Under the pieces are notes generated by a model. The model searched no databases, was not told the origin of the DNA, and was given only the letters and a program-made list of their open reading frames with translations. Shown in pieces: positions 24,748-36,179 of a stretch of 64,000 nucleotides of DNA. The stretch covers positions 6,659,157 through 6,723,156 of the forward strand of contig NC_133301.1 of assembly GCF_005239225.2 (NCBI RefSeq), in the 5' to 3' direction. This DNA is from Populus alba (taxonomy: Eukaryota; Streptophyta; Magnoliopsida; Malpighiales; Salicaceae). A program made the position numbers and the translations under genes. Every line of letters begins with the position of its first letter. Position 1 is the first letter of the stretch.

Positions 24748-25614
24748 TGATGCGAACCTCGTGATCACGTGGTCACGCAACCCACAATCAAGATTGAGAT
24801 CTGATCCCGGAAAGCCGAAATAGGTCTGATATGAGTGCGACACAATGGAAACCTGCCCCAAGGCACCAACACTATTGGAATGAGTAGAATGACGCCACGA
24901 AGCCAGTTAATCTTCGATAAGTCAGATTCAGTTCGTTCAAGAACTGAAGAATGCAAGAATCACTCTCACACGTTAAAACTGAAAATTTCAGAATAATAAT
25001 CATCAAAGCTGCCGAAATTTTGGCCTTACATGAGTTTAAATAGTTCTTGAAAAGTTAACCCTAATGGACCCTTTATGTGGACTTATATGAGGTCCACTCA
25101 AAACTGGCCCAAAACCCTAAACTGAAAAGCCCATAACCTGATCCAAACAAGCCTTGGACCCTAGCTCAAAACAAACTTTAATTAAGCCCAAACATTAAAG
25201 AAAATAATAAAAATAAGTAACTTGTCATTAAATACCACCAGCCCTTCTTTCCTTGTGTAGCTAGGATGAATAAGGAATCCTTATAAGAAAATGGATTCTG
25301 AAACATTAATGAATCCTTGCCACACTAGGAGATTATATTGCAACCTCATTAAAGATCCTTGTGGAACTAGGAAATTCCCAAAACCAGCTCCCACATCCTT
25401 GGAGGAAAAGAAATCCTAATCAAATAGGAAGTCCACAAGTCAAATGGAAGTAAATAACAAAATCCGTACAGCCTCTGTTGACCAGTATTGGGGTGCCTTC
25501 TCGAACTCCGATTGACCTGCAATTTTAACCCAAGAAGATATGTCTGTTGCGCTTTTTACGCCAAAATCCGAATCTGACCTTACTTGGGTCGTATCACAGG
25601 GCTGAACCGTATCA
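24748..25614 (-). repeat. Array LTR 9 (867 bp, U3 deletion)
   Basis: A third, different U3 deletion in the same interval: AACCCAAGAAGATATGTCTGTTGCGC. Both ends are intact with normal neighbours. Confidence 0.87.
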
Positions 25615-26024
25615 TTCCCTCCCTCTTCAAGAAGATTCGCCCTCGAATCTTGAACAGCATTAATGGTGACTTCAGTAGCCTCTTGTTTAAGCCTTCGGAA
25701 TCCCCTTATTGCTAACACCTTTCTCCAACAACACTGTATAGAAGTAGTGACTGACAAGAATTTCAAATAAGCACGCCGTACTAACCACTTGCGTACATAC
25801 TTTTGAATGATAACCACAGCGACTCTCCTTCGTCTTTCATCCTTTTGGCGTTGTACCTCTTTTTCCCATGAAGCTTCAAGATCATAGAATAATCTTCTAC
25901 ACTTATCAACTTCTCGTTCTAGAACCCCCAAACCATGGCTTAGTATTTCGCATCGTTGATCTACAATCCTCCTCTGTTCCCTCTCCCTTAGTGAATACAT
26001 GACACAGATAGGGGAAAAAAACAA
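25440..26024 (-). CDS. Captured IQ-motif ORF, unit 9
   Basis: 194 codons with both IQ motifs and the INAVQDSR variant. The LTR-encoded tail is unlike other units because of its private U3 deletion. Confidence 0.55.
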   Translation of the reverse strand: MFFSPICVMYSLREREQRRIVDQRCEILSHGLGVLEREVDKCRRLFYDLEASWEKEVQRQKDERRRRVAVVIIQKYVRKWLVRRAYLKFLSVTTSIQCCWRKVLAIRGFRRLKQEATEVTINAVQDSRANLLEEGGNDTVQPCDTTQVRSDSDFGVKSATDISSWVKIAGQSEFEKAPQYWSTEAVRILLFTSI

Positions 26025-27015
26025 GAAGACGACGACAAGAATAGAGTTTATAGCATGAAGAACATTGATTTAGACTCGAGAATACAAATCTGACTTTTGT
26101 TTGGACCAGAACTTATTGAAAAACAAACTAATGCGAGGGTGATGAAAATGACTCAAACAACAGCCAAATATCAAAATATGATGATAGTATAATGGCAGGG
26201 AACGAAATCAACAGAAACAAAACAAGTTTTGAAAGATAACACCAAACAGACCCGTTACGACAAAACAAGACCTAATTCGGGAAACCTAAAGAAACCGATA
26301 TCCAAATGACCTCGAATTTAATTTGTATTATTAAAATACTGTGAAATCACCAAAAATCAATTTATAGGTCGTTCTCTTATTTCTAGGTACCCAAACTCCT
26401 TGTATGATCAGTTTGCGGCAGAATTGATCCTCCAATTAAAACCTCCAGAAGCCGGAATCAAAATATGCCCAAATTTAATATATGGTGCAATCTCATCCCC
26501 AATACACAGAATATGAAGTTTCAATAGATTCCAAGGTGTTTTTCTTTACCTAGGGTTCACTAATAGTAGTGTTTTGCGGCAGAATTGAAACTCGAATTAA
26601 AACCTCAAGCAAATAATATCAGAATAAGCCCAACTTTGATATATGATGCGATCCCACCCCCAATAGACTGAATATGAAGTTTAAATAGATTCCGAGGTGG
26701 TTTGCTTTATGGTTCACCAAGATTTGTGTTTTCTGCGGCAAAAATTGAATGATCCTTCAAATTTCAACTAATCACTCTTTTCTCTATTTCTTTCTGATTT
26801 TTTTTTTCTTTTCTTTTTAACAAACTGATATGATTAGAGACAGTAACAAGATGAAATATAAACTTTTTTTTTTTTTTTTTTGCTTAGATGACACAGACAC
26901 GAAGAACAAGAAGATGGATGCAAACACTGAAAAACTTAAGGGAACACTAAAAAAAAAAAAACGAAAAATAACAGAATGATATGACCTTGTTTCGGAGCCT
27001 AGCTCTGATACCAAC

Positions 27016-27961
27016 TGATGCGAACCTCGTGATCACGTGGTTACGCAACCCACAATCAAGATTGAGATCTGATCCCGGAAAGCCGAAACAGGTCTGATAG
27101 GAGTGCGACACAATGGAAACCTGCCCCAAGGCACCAACACTATTGGAATGAGTAGAATGACGCCACGAAGCCAGTTAATCTTCGATAAGTCAGATTCAGT
27201 TCGTTCAAGAACTGAAGAATGCAAGAATCACTCTCACACGTTAAAACTGAAAAGTTCAGAATAATAATCATCAAAGCTGCCGAAATTGTGGCCTTACATG
27301 AGTTTAAATAGTTCTTGAAAAGTTAACCCTAATGGACCCTTTATGTGGACTTATATGAGGTCCACTCAAAACTGGCCCAAAACCCTAAACTGAAAAGCCC
27401 ATAACCTGATCCAAACAAGCCTTGGACCCTAGCTCAAAACAAAGTTTTAATTAAGCCCAAACATTAAAGAAAAATAATAAAAATAAGTGACTTGTCATTA
27501 AATACCACCAGCCCTTCTTTCCTTGTGTAGCTAGGATGAATAAGGAATCCTTATAAGAAAAGATTCTGAAACATTAATGAATCCTTGCCACACTAGGAGA
27601 TTATATTGCAACTCATTAAAGATCCTTGTGGAACTAGGAAATTCCCAAAACCAGCTCCCACATCCTTGGAGGAAAAGAATCCTAATCAAATAGGAAGTCC
27701 ACAAGTCAAATGGAAGTAAATAACAAAATCCGTACAGCCTCTGTTGACCAGTATTGGGGTGCCTTACCGAACTCCGATTGACCTGCAATTTTAACCCAAG
27801 GTAGTAAGATATGTCTGGAGAGTCCACATAAAATATTAGCCCGATCCAACGGTCGGATTGAGAATTATGACTGTTGCCGGTAAACCTGGATTGTTGCGCT
27901 TTTTACGCCAAAATCCGAATCTGACCTTACTTGGGTCGTATCACAGGGCTGAACCGTATCA
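27016..27961 (-). repeat. Array LTR 10 (946 bp)
   Basis: Full-length outer-type LTR, close to LTRs 1-3, with intact ends, PBS complement and polypurine tract complement. Confidence 0.88.
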
Positions 27962-28371
27962 TTCCCTCCCTCTTCAAGAAGATTCGCCCTCGAATCTTGA
28001 ATAGCATTAATGGTGACTTCAGTAGCCTCTTGTTTAAGCCTTCGGAATCCCCTTATTGCTAACACCTTTCTCCAACAACACTGTATAGAAGTAGTGACTG
28101 ACAAGAATTTCAAATAAGCACGCCGTACTAACCACTTGCGTACATACTTTTGAATGATAACCACAGCGACTCTCCTTCGTCTTTCATCCTTTTGGCGTTG
28201 TACCTCTTTTTCCCATGAAGCTTCAAGATCATAGAATAATCTTCTACACTTGTCAACTTCTCGTTCTAGAACCCCCAAACCATGGCTTAGTATTTCGCAT
28301 CGTTGATCTACAATCCTCCTCTGTTCCCTCTCCCTTAGTGAATACATGACACAGATAGGGGAAAAAAACAA
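27865..28371 (-). CDS. Captured IQ-motif ORF, unit 10
   Basis: 168 codons. The captured part is the same as in units 1, 2 and 4. One extra G (TTGCCGGTAAACC, about 27880) ends the LTR-encoded tail early. Confidence 0.55.
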   Translation of the reverse strand: MFFSPICVMYSLREREQRRIVDQRCEILSHGLGVLEREVDKCRRLFYDLEASWEKEVQRQKDERRRRVAVVIIQKYVRKWLVRRAYLKFLSVTTSIQCCWRKVLAIRGFRRLKQEATEVTINAIQDSRANLLEEGGNDTVQPCDTTQVRSDSDFGVKSATIQVYRQQS

Positions 28372-29340
28372 GAAGACGACGACAAGAATAGAGTTTATAG
28401 CATGAAGAACATTGATTTAGACTCGAGAATACAAATCTGACTTTTGTTTGGACCAGAACTTATCGAAAAACAAACTAATGCGAGGGTGATGAAAATGACT
28501 CAAACAACAGCCAAATATCAAAATATGATGATAGTATAATGGCAGGAACGAAATCAACAGAAACAAAACAAGTTTTGAAAGATAACACCAAACAGACCCG
28601 TTACGACAAAACAAGACCTAATTCGGGAAACCTAAAGAAACCGATATCCAAATGACCTCGAATTTAATTTGTATTATTACAATACTATGAAATCACCAAA
28701 AATCAATTTATAGGTCGTTCTCTAATTTCTAGGTACCCAAACTCCTTGTATGATCAGTTTGCGGCAGAATTGATCCTCCAATTAAAACCTCCAGAAGCCG
28801 GAATCAAAATATGCCCAAATTTAATATATGGTGCAATCGCATACCCAATACTCAGAATATGAAGTTTCAATAGATTCCAAGGTGTTTTACCTAGGGTTCA
28901 CTAAGAGTAGTGTTTTGCGGCAGAATTGAAACTCGAATTAAAACCTCAAGCAAATAATATCAGAATAAGCCCAACTTTGATATATCATGCGATCCCACCC
29001 CCAATAGACTGAATATGAAGTTTAAATAGATTCCGAGGTGGTTTGCTTGTGGTTCACCAAGATTTGTGTTTTTGCGGCAAAAATTGAATGATCCTTCAAA
29101 TTTCAACTAATCACTCTTTTCTCTATTTCTTTCTGATTTTTTTTTTCTTTTTAACAAACTGATATGATTAGAGACAGTAACAAGATGAAACATAAACTTT
29201 TTTTTTTTTTTGCTTAGATGACACAGACACGAAAAACAAGAAGGTGGATGCAAACACTGAAAAACTTAAGGGACACTAAAAAAAAAACGAAAATAACAGA
29301 ATGATATGACCTTGTTTCGGAGCCTAGCTCTGATACCAAC

Positions 29341-29558
29341 TGATGCGAACCTCGTGATCACGTGGTTACGCAACCCACAATCAAGATTGAGATCTGATCC
29401 CGGAAAGCCGAAACAGGTCTGATAGGAGTGCGACACAATGGAAACCTGCCCCAAGGCACCAACACTATTGGAATGAGTAGAATGACGCCACGAAGCCAGT
29501 TAATCTTCGATAAGTCAGATTCAGTTCGTTCAAGAACTGAAGAATGCAAGAATCACTC
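29341..29558 (-). repeat. Array LTR 11, left part (split by LINE)
   Basis: Begins TGATGCGAACC with its PBS complement at 29327-29338 and is cut at 29558 by the LINE. It resumes at 35454. Confidence 0.9.
29540..29558 (+). repeat. LINE target-site duplication, left copy
   Basis: AAGAATGCAAGAATCACTC, repeated exactly at 35435-35453. The first one or two A's could belong to the poly(A) tail of the other copy, so the duplication is 17-19 bp. Confidence 0.92.
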
Positions 29559-29974
29559 AGTTCGTCCATATTGGATTCCTCCTGCGGAAGCCAGCCATTT
29601 GAATATTTCTGGAGAAATCCTTCTCGGAACAGTCAGAGCCGCCGGCATATTTCTCCTTCTTCCACCATTGGATCAAGCTTATTTTTGGATATGTGATGCA
29701 TCTGGTTATGATACACATTCTGAACGGTGGAGATTAGCAATTAAGCCTCCAACAACGTTTTCTACATGTTCAACAGAAGGTCGTCATTCTCAGGTCAGTT
29801 TCGGTATAATTAAGATCTGCGGCGATCCAACCGTTAAACTGTGCTGATTTTTGAAAATGTTATACATAACATGTGTATCTTCCTTTGAACCGTTGGGATG
29901 TTTGAACTGATCGGTGTTCCAATCACAGTGCTGGTCGCTTATTAGTGCTTCTTGGACTGAGTTTTTTCTAGTAT

Positions 29975-31564
29975 TTGTATGCTGCCAAATTGTCTTTGTG
30001 TTCTGCTGTCAAATTTGTTCCAATGGTTAGCTCTGACATTGAACAACACAATGGAGTTAAATCTGGACATACTTTACAATTAGAGCTCCAAGACATGCTA
30101 AATAGTCATGACATGAATCCTGTGTTGGGTTCTAAAGGTGATGAGTTGAAGGTTGGGTCTAAGCAACAAGAACAGCTACACCTTAGCCCCAAATTGAATT
30201 TTTTTAAATGCTTTGAAGGGCTCTGATGTTGATGACAATAAGGGTAGGATGTCCCTTGATATGAATCCAGTCCGTAACTTGCATTTTGCTCCCCCGTAAT
30301 AACTGATGGTCGTGTGACAGTAGCTCCTCCACTTGATGTGTTTGAGGATGGCTGTGAACTTTGGAAATCCACTCTAGTTGGTCATTTCGTGGGTCAGAAA
30401 TTACCCTATCCTGTTGTTAATTCTATTGCTAAAAGAATATGGGGCTCCCACGGTCTATCCGAAGTTTTATCTTCTGATAATGGATTCTTTCTCTTCACTT
30501 TTGATTCTGTCGATCGCGCCACTAATGTTCTGGAGAGAGCCCCATGGCACATGGCCAACAGACCTTTGGTGCTTAAACGTTGGCATCCGAACATGCAATT
30601 TTTGAAAGATGATCTGGATAGAGTTCCGGTATGGGTTAAGCTCTACAATGTTCCTCTCGAGTATTGGACTGTTAAGGGGCTGAGTTGTGTAGCGAGTGCT
30701 ATTGGGGTTCCCCTTCATGCTGACCTTACTACATTGTTGCGTAAAAGGCTTAGCTACGCAAGAGTTTGCGTTGAGATAGAAGCTTCGAAAACGCTGGTGA
30801 AGGAATACGACCTTCGCTGTCCAAATGGGTTATTCATAACAATTTCAGTGGATTATGAATGGATTCCTTCAAGGTGCAATAATTGCAATGTCTTTGGACA
30901 TACCACAGCGATATGTGCTACCAGTAAAGTTGATGATCGTACAATGGGGGCAGAGGGCAAAAGGAAAATAGGAGCTGTGAAATCTAAACATGCAGATAAT
31001 AAGCAGAATCAGCTTCAATGGCAGGTAGTTGGTAAACGAAATAAGGGTGTTACGATTGGTGAGAATGATTGTTTGGCATCTAAAGAGCTTAATTGTAATG
31101 AGAATGGTTGTTTAGTATCTGCTTTACATAGTGTTGATTGTAATACGAATGAATTTGCGACATTAGATGTGCCCAATGCTGGTTGTTATGAAGATGAAAA
31201 TCCTACCTCTCCTCTTATTTTGAAGAGCTTACGAGCAGACATGGTGCCGGAGGAAGGGGATGCACGTACTTCTTTAGATCAAAGTTCAACCATATGTAAT
31301 GCAACCATGAACCCTGTTAGTCATGAGGTGAATGTTGATATTGGAGTTATGGGAGGTGGTACAGGTAAGGAAGATGATGATAAGGAGTCGACGTCACTGA
31401 TCCCAACAAGTCCGCAAAGTCCGATTTCTTCTGACGGGGAAACTTTTATTAATCAGTTAGCTAGCAAGGCTAGAGACTCTCTAGAAAAAAAGAAAAAGGG
31501 TTCTCCAGGCTTTTCAAAGAAGAGTAAGAAATCTGGCTCCTCGAGGGGGGGCAAGTCAAGGTAA
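29975..31564 (+). pseudogene. LINE ORF1 (nucleic-acid-binding protein), frameshifted
   Basis: The N-terminal part (29975-30226) and the main part (30314-31564, 416 codons, entered at GTG) are in different frames. Indels in a T run at about 30199-30205 and a C run at about 30289-30294 explain the break. The main part starts with a DUF4283-type region (LVGHFVGQKLPYPVVNSIAK, VLERAPWHMANRPLVLKRW). It continues with a zinc knuckle CNNCNVFGHTTAIC at about residues 188-201, a low-complexity acidic linker and a basic lysine/serine-rich tail. Proteins of this type bind LINE RNA in the ribonucleoprotein particle. The two homopolymer shifts could be mutations or sequencing errors. Confidence 0.82.
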
Positions 31565-31569
31565 TCCGT

Positions 31570-32676
31570 GTGTTGATGTTTGGTACTCCTCTCTATTTCC
31601 CTATGATTAATGGATGTTGGAATGTTAGAGGTTTGAATGATCCCATAAAGCATTCAGAACTGCGTCAACTCATCCATCAAGAGAGGATGGTTTTTTTTGG
31701 TTTGGTTGAAACTCGGGTTAGAGACAGGAATAAAGATAATGTTTCGCAACTTCTTCTGCGTAATTGGTCATTCTTGTATAATTATGATTTCTCTTGTCGT
31801 GGTCGTATTTGGGTTTGTTGGAATGCTGATTTGGTGAAGGTGGATGTTCTGGGAATGTCAGACCAGGCTATCCATGTTTCTGTCATGATATTAGCTACCA
31901 ATATCTGTTTTAATACTTCAATCATTTACGGAGACAATAATGCATCTGTACGTGAGGCTTTATGGTCTGATATTGTGAGTCGTAGTGATGGATGGGAGTC
32001 AACCCCATGGATTCTTATGGGCGACTTTAATGCTATCCGCAACCAGTCAGAGAGGTTAGGGGGGTCTTCTACGTGGGCTGGTCATATGGACAGATTGGAA
32101 ACATGTATACGTGAAGCGAAAGTGGATGATCTTCGGTATTCAGGTATGCATTATACTTGGACGAACCAATGTCCTGAGAATATGATTATGCGGAAACTAG
32201 ATAGAGTGCTTGTGAATGAGAAGTGGAATATGCGCTTCCCATTGTCGGAAGCGAGATTCTTGCCTGCTGGTATGTCAGATCATTCTCCCATGGTGGTAAA
32301 AGTCACTGGCAATGTTCAGAACATAAAGAAACCATTCAGATTCTTCGATATGTGGATGGATCATGACGAGTTCATGCCCTTGGTGAAGAAAGTATGGGAT
32401 CAGCATTCAGGAGGTTGTCCAATGTATCAATTGTGTTGCAAACTAAGGAAGCTAAAGCAGGAACTTAAACATTTCAATAAGACTCACTTCTCCAATATTT
32501 CTGATAGAGTCAAAGATGCAAAAGATCACATGGATAGGGCTCAACAAGCTCTGCATACAGCGCCTGAGGATCCAACATTGCGTATGCGAGAAAGAGATGC
32601 TGTTCGTAACTATGCTTCTACTGTCAGGGCAGGAAGAGTGTTTTTTCAGACAAAAGGCATGGATACAATGGCTTAG
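31570..32676 (+). pseudogene. LINE ORF2, endonuclease part
   Basis: 368 codons with the apurinic-endonuclease-like fold of L1 ORF2. Visible blocks are NGCWNVRGLN near the start, LVETRVRD (catalytic Glu), MGDFNAI (about 32020) and MSDHSPM (about 32275). This domain nicks target DNA for target-primed reverse transcription. The frame is lost near 32640 at a T run (GTGTTTTTTCAG), leaving the RT part out of frame, so the polyprotein is broken here. Confidence 0.87.
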
Positions 32677-32836
32677 CTTGGGGGATCAGAATACTAGCTA
32701 CTTTCACAAATCAGTAAATGGTAGACAGAATAGAAATAAGCTTCTCTTGGTTACAAGGGAGGATGGAGAAGTCGCTGAAGGACACGAGGCAGTCAAATCA
32801 GAAGTAATTGCATATTCCAGCGTGTATTGGGAGTGA
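32677..32836 (+). pseudogene. LINE ORF2, endonuclease-RT linker in shifted frame
   Basis: The linker typical of plant L1 ORF2 (WLSLGDQNTSYFHKSVNGRQNRNK, read from about 32516) sits in a second frame and ends in a stop at 32834-32836. The RT core resumes in another frame at about 32827. Two frameshifts within 200 bp separate the endonuclease and RT. Confidence 0.8.
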
Positions 32837-35250
32837 AACAGATGCCTAGGGTCCTGAACGAGGAAGTGATGCAATCGGCAATTATTTACAAATTGTCGGC
32901 AACTCAACAGCATGTACTAGCACAAGATGTAACAAGAGAGGAGATTAAGCATGCTATGTTTAGTTTGAAAAACAACAAAGCTCCTGGTCCAGATGGCTTC
33001 AACGCAGGTTTCTTCAAAAGAATGTGGCACATAGTGGGGGAAGATGTAATCAACGCTGTTAGCTCCTTCTTCCAGACTCGTAGAATGCTTAAAAAAATGA
33101 ATGCTACATCCATTTCCCTTATCCCTAAAGTTGCTAATCCTACGAGGTTGACAGATTTTCGTCCTATATCTTGCTGCAATACAATATACAAATGCATCGC
33201 GAAGATTCTAGCTGGGAGAATGAAAGTTGTTTTACCATCCTTAGTAGGTCCGTATCAAACAACTTTTATCTCTGGACGGAGAATCAGCGACAATATTCTT
33301 TTGTCTCAGGAACTAATGAAAGGCTATCACACAACTACGGGTCCAGCTCGTTGTGCTATGAAAGTAGACCTGATGAAGGCTTATGACTCTGTGCGGTGGG
33401 ATTTCGTTGATGCTACGTTGATAAAAATGGGATTCCCTAGAACAGTCATTGATTGGATCATGGTTTGTGTTACATCCTGTCAATTCTCAATCAACGTCAA
33501 CGGTGAACTTGCGGGTTACTTCCAAGGGGGGAGAGGGCTGAGACAAGGTGATCCATTATCTCCATATTTGTTTGTCCTATGCATGGAAATCCTGTCAGGG
33601 CTGTTCTGCAATATGAGTGCCAACCAAAACTTCAAGTTCCACTGGAGATGCAAGAAGGACAGAATTTCTCATCTTTGCTTTGCCGACGACTTGATGATAT
33701 TCAGCAAAGGGGATGTACATTCAATCCGTATGATCAAAAATGTACTCACAGAGTTTCAGGTTCTATCAGGTCTATATCCAAATCCAAACAAAAGTGACAT
33801 CTTCTTGAGCGGTTCGTTAGGAGCTGAGAGGGAACAGATTATCAGTATTCTTGGGTTTAGAGAGGGGGAGCTTCCTATGAAATATTTGGGAGTGCCTCTT
33901 ATCTCGTCCAGACTAAAGGCTGTTAATTGTAAGGGCCTCGTGGATCGAATTACCGCCAAAGTTTGACATTGGACCTGTAGAACACTCTCTTTCGCAGGGC
34001 GAGTACAACTGATTAACTCAGTCTTATTCTCCATCCAGGTCTATTGGGCATCTCTATTCCTATTACCTGGGGAAGTAGTGAAAAATGTTGAGCAAATTAT
34101 GAGATCCTTTTTTTGGTCAGGTTCAGATATGAGCACTACCAGGGCTAAAGTGGCTTGGGATCAGGTATGTCTTCCAAAAAAGGAGGGGGGGCTAGGCATA
34201 AAAAGGATAGCAGAATGGAACAAGATTGCCTTGTTGAAACATATTTGGAACTTGTGCAATGACTCAGATGGCTCAATATGGTCTACTTGGATCAGATCCA
34301 ATCTCTTGCGAGGTAGGAATTTCTGGACAATCAAGGCGCCAGGAAGCTGCTCTTGGGCTTGGGGAAAGATTCTAAAGCTCAGATCCTTAGCATGGCCGAA
34401 GATGAAGCACGTCATCGGAGATGGAATGACAACCTCTCTATGGTTTGACAATTGGCATCCTCACAGCTCGCTCGCTGATACCTACGGTGAACGTTTCATC
34501 TATGATTCAGGTATGGAACACAACGCGAGAGTGAACGTGCTGATTAATAACTTAGAATGGAGAATTCCTATCACTCATGCTATTGGCTGGCACCCCATTT
34601 TAGAAGCTATTCCTTCCACCTATACTCCTAAGGGGCAAAAGGATGAGATTGTTTGGTTGGATTCGCCAAATCAGAGTTTCTCAGTCAAAGTAGCTTGGGA
34701 ACAACTAAGAATTCATCATCAAATGGTTGATTGGCATGACATCGTGTGGTTCAAGAATGCTGTCCCAAGACATGCATTTCTTCTTTGGGTGGCTATCCAA
34801 CGGAAACTCTCAACGCAGGATAGACTTCATCGGTTTGGTATTCATGGTCCCAATAGGTGCTCACTCTGTCTCTGCAATAATGAAGATCACAACCACTTGT
34901 TCTTCGAATGCTCCTTTGCGAAAGCATTATGGTGGAATGTTTGTGATAGATGCGACATTTCAAGAATGACAAAAAGCTTGGATGAATGGATTCGATTGGC
35001 CACTGTCTCTTGGCATGGAAAAAGTTTCGTCAACTTTTCTCGTAAACTGGGTTTCACAGCTACAGTATATTGTATCTGGCAAGAACGGAATGCAAGGATC
35101 TTTGCAGATGTGTCTAAAGCTTCGAATTTGGTTTTTGATCAAATCGAATGTATCATTCGCGATAAGCTTGTTTTGATGAGGAATGTTCAACAAACAGATG
35201 AAAACATAAGGATCCAAAGACTTTGGAGGGTCAAGAACATGGACTCTTAA
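32827..35250 (+). pseudogene. LINE ORF2, reverse transcriptase and zf-RVT part
   Basis: The first open segment (32827-33966) carries the RT blocks NNKAPGPDGF, FRPISCCNTIYK, MKVDLMKAYDSV, GLRQGDPLSPYLF and the catalytic FADD (about 33679-33690). An in-frame TGA at 33964-33966 interrupts it. The second segment (to 35250) is in the same frame and has the thumb-like region and a zf-RVT domain (WHDIVWFKNAVPRHAFLLW to CSLC...HNHLFFEC, about 34730-34935). The stop falls where a Trp codon would be expected (TGA for TGG). RNase H is not evident. Confidence 0.87.
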
Positions 35251-35434
35251 TTTGATGTTTAGCTGGTTGTTTTTGTACCCCTAGCATATCTAGTTGGTCC
35301 AAGTTTTTGTTTTGTTGTGGTTAGCCTGTAGCCATTTGTTGGTTTTCGTTTCTGTCCTCATTGTAAATCTTGGGTATGCCCATTATATTCTTTGTATCAT
35401 TTTCTTTTAAAACACAAGTCAGCTTACCAAAAAA
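35251..35434 (+). other. LINE 3' UTR and poly(A)
   Basis: Non-coding tail ending TCAGCTTACC plus A's. It is closely matched by the reverse complement of 63865-64000, which shows a second family member at the right edge of the window. Confidence 0.85.
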
Positions 35435-35453
35435 AAGAATGCAAGAATCACTC
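35435..35453 (+). repeat. LINE target-site duplication, right copy
   Basis: Exact repeat of 29540-29558; array LTR sequence continues directly after it. Confidence 0.92.
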
Positions 35454-36179
35454 TCACACGTTAAAACTGAAAAGTTCAGAATAATAATCATCAAAGCTGC
35501 CGAAATTGTGGCTTACATGAGTTTAAATAGTTCTTGAAAAGTTAACCCTAATGGACCCCTTATGTGGACTTATATGAGGTCCACTCAAAACTGGCCCAAA
35601 ACCCTAAACTGAAAAGCCCATAACCTGATCCAAACAAGCCTTGGACCCTAGCTCAAAACAAAGTTTTAATTAAGCCCAAACATTAAAGAAAATAATAAAA
35701 ATAAGTGACTTGTCATTAAATACCACCAGCCCTTCTTTCCTTGTGTAGCTAGGATGAATAAGGAATCCTTATAAGAAAATGATTCTGAAACATTAATGAA
35801 TCCTTGCCACACTAGGAGATTATATTGCAACTCATTAAAGATCCTTGTGGAACTAGGAAATTCCCAAAACCAGCTCCCACATCCTTGGAGGAAAAGAATC
35901 CTAATCAAATAGGAAGTCCACAAGTCAAATGGAAGTAAATAACAAAATCCGTACAGCCTCTGTTGACCAGTATTGGGGTGCCTTACCGAACTCCGATTGA
36001 CCTGCAATTTTAACCCAAGGTAGTAAGATATGTCTGGAGAGTCCACATAAAATATTAGCCCGATCCAACGGTCGGATTGAGAATTATGACTGTTGCCGTA
36101 AACCTGGATTGTTGCGCTTTTTACGCCAAAATCCGAATCTGACCTTACTTGGGTCGTATCACAGGGCTGAACCGTATCA
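35454..36179 (-). repeat. Array LTR 11, right part; 5' terminus of array
   Basis: Continues LTR 11 after the LINE and ends in CCGTATCA at 36179. No polypurine tract follows. The next bases are gypsy gag (TGGAGATAGC), so this is a true outer 5' LTR end of the minus-strand array lying against its target. Confidence 0.9.

Larger units (their letters stand above)
29559..35434 (+). mobile_element. L1-type LINE, near full length
   Basis: About 5.9-kb insertion in an array LTR, bounded by a 17-19 bp target duplication and ending in a poly(A) stretch after GTCAGCTTACC. It holds a 5' leader (29559-29974), ORF1 with a DUF4283-like domain and zinc knuckle, ORF2 with endonuclease, RT and zf-RVT regions, and a 3' UTR (35251-35434). 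Both ORFs are disrupted, so this copy cannot encode its own proteins. The host LTR pieces sum to 944 bp, as in its neighbours, so no target deletion occurred. Confidence 0.93.
6051..36179 (-). mobile_element. Tandem array of a non-autonomous LTR retroelement with shared LTRs
   Basis: Eleven LTRs (842-946 bp) start at 6308, 8635, 10967, 13302, 15634, 18015, 20283, 22516, 24748, 27016 and 29341. They alternate with ten complete internal regions of about 1.38-1.40 kb in one orientation, giving periods of about 2.23-2.38 kb. Each internal region, read on the minus strand, has a PBS two bases from the LTR, a family A-like leader, a short IQ-motif ORF, and a polypurine tract (GAAGAGGGAGGGAA) touching the next LTR. 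There is no gag, protease, RT or integrase. The left end is cut within a leader at about 6051; the right end is an exact LTR terminus at 36179. A LINE interrupts the last LTR and a 500-N gap lies in unit 5. Unequal recombination between LTRs is the simplest origin. Copy number depends on the assembly. Confidence 0.88.

Noticed and set aside
6308..29340. CRISPR-like regular repeat spacing
   Set aside because: The repeated units are ~0.9-kb LTRs with retroelement landmarks in plant DNA, not short repeats with unique spacers.
29428..29847. 139-codon plus-strand frame crossing the LINE start
   Set aside because: It begins in the reverse strand of the LTR and ends in the LINE 5' region; it crosses an insertion boundary by chance.
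36149..36179. Apparent start of the gag-pol frame inside the array LTR
   Set aside because: The upstream codons are antisense LTR sequence. Gag homology begins at 36180, so the start is an accident of the junction.
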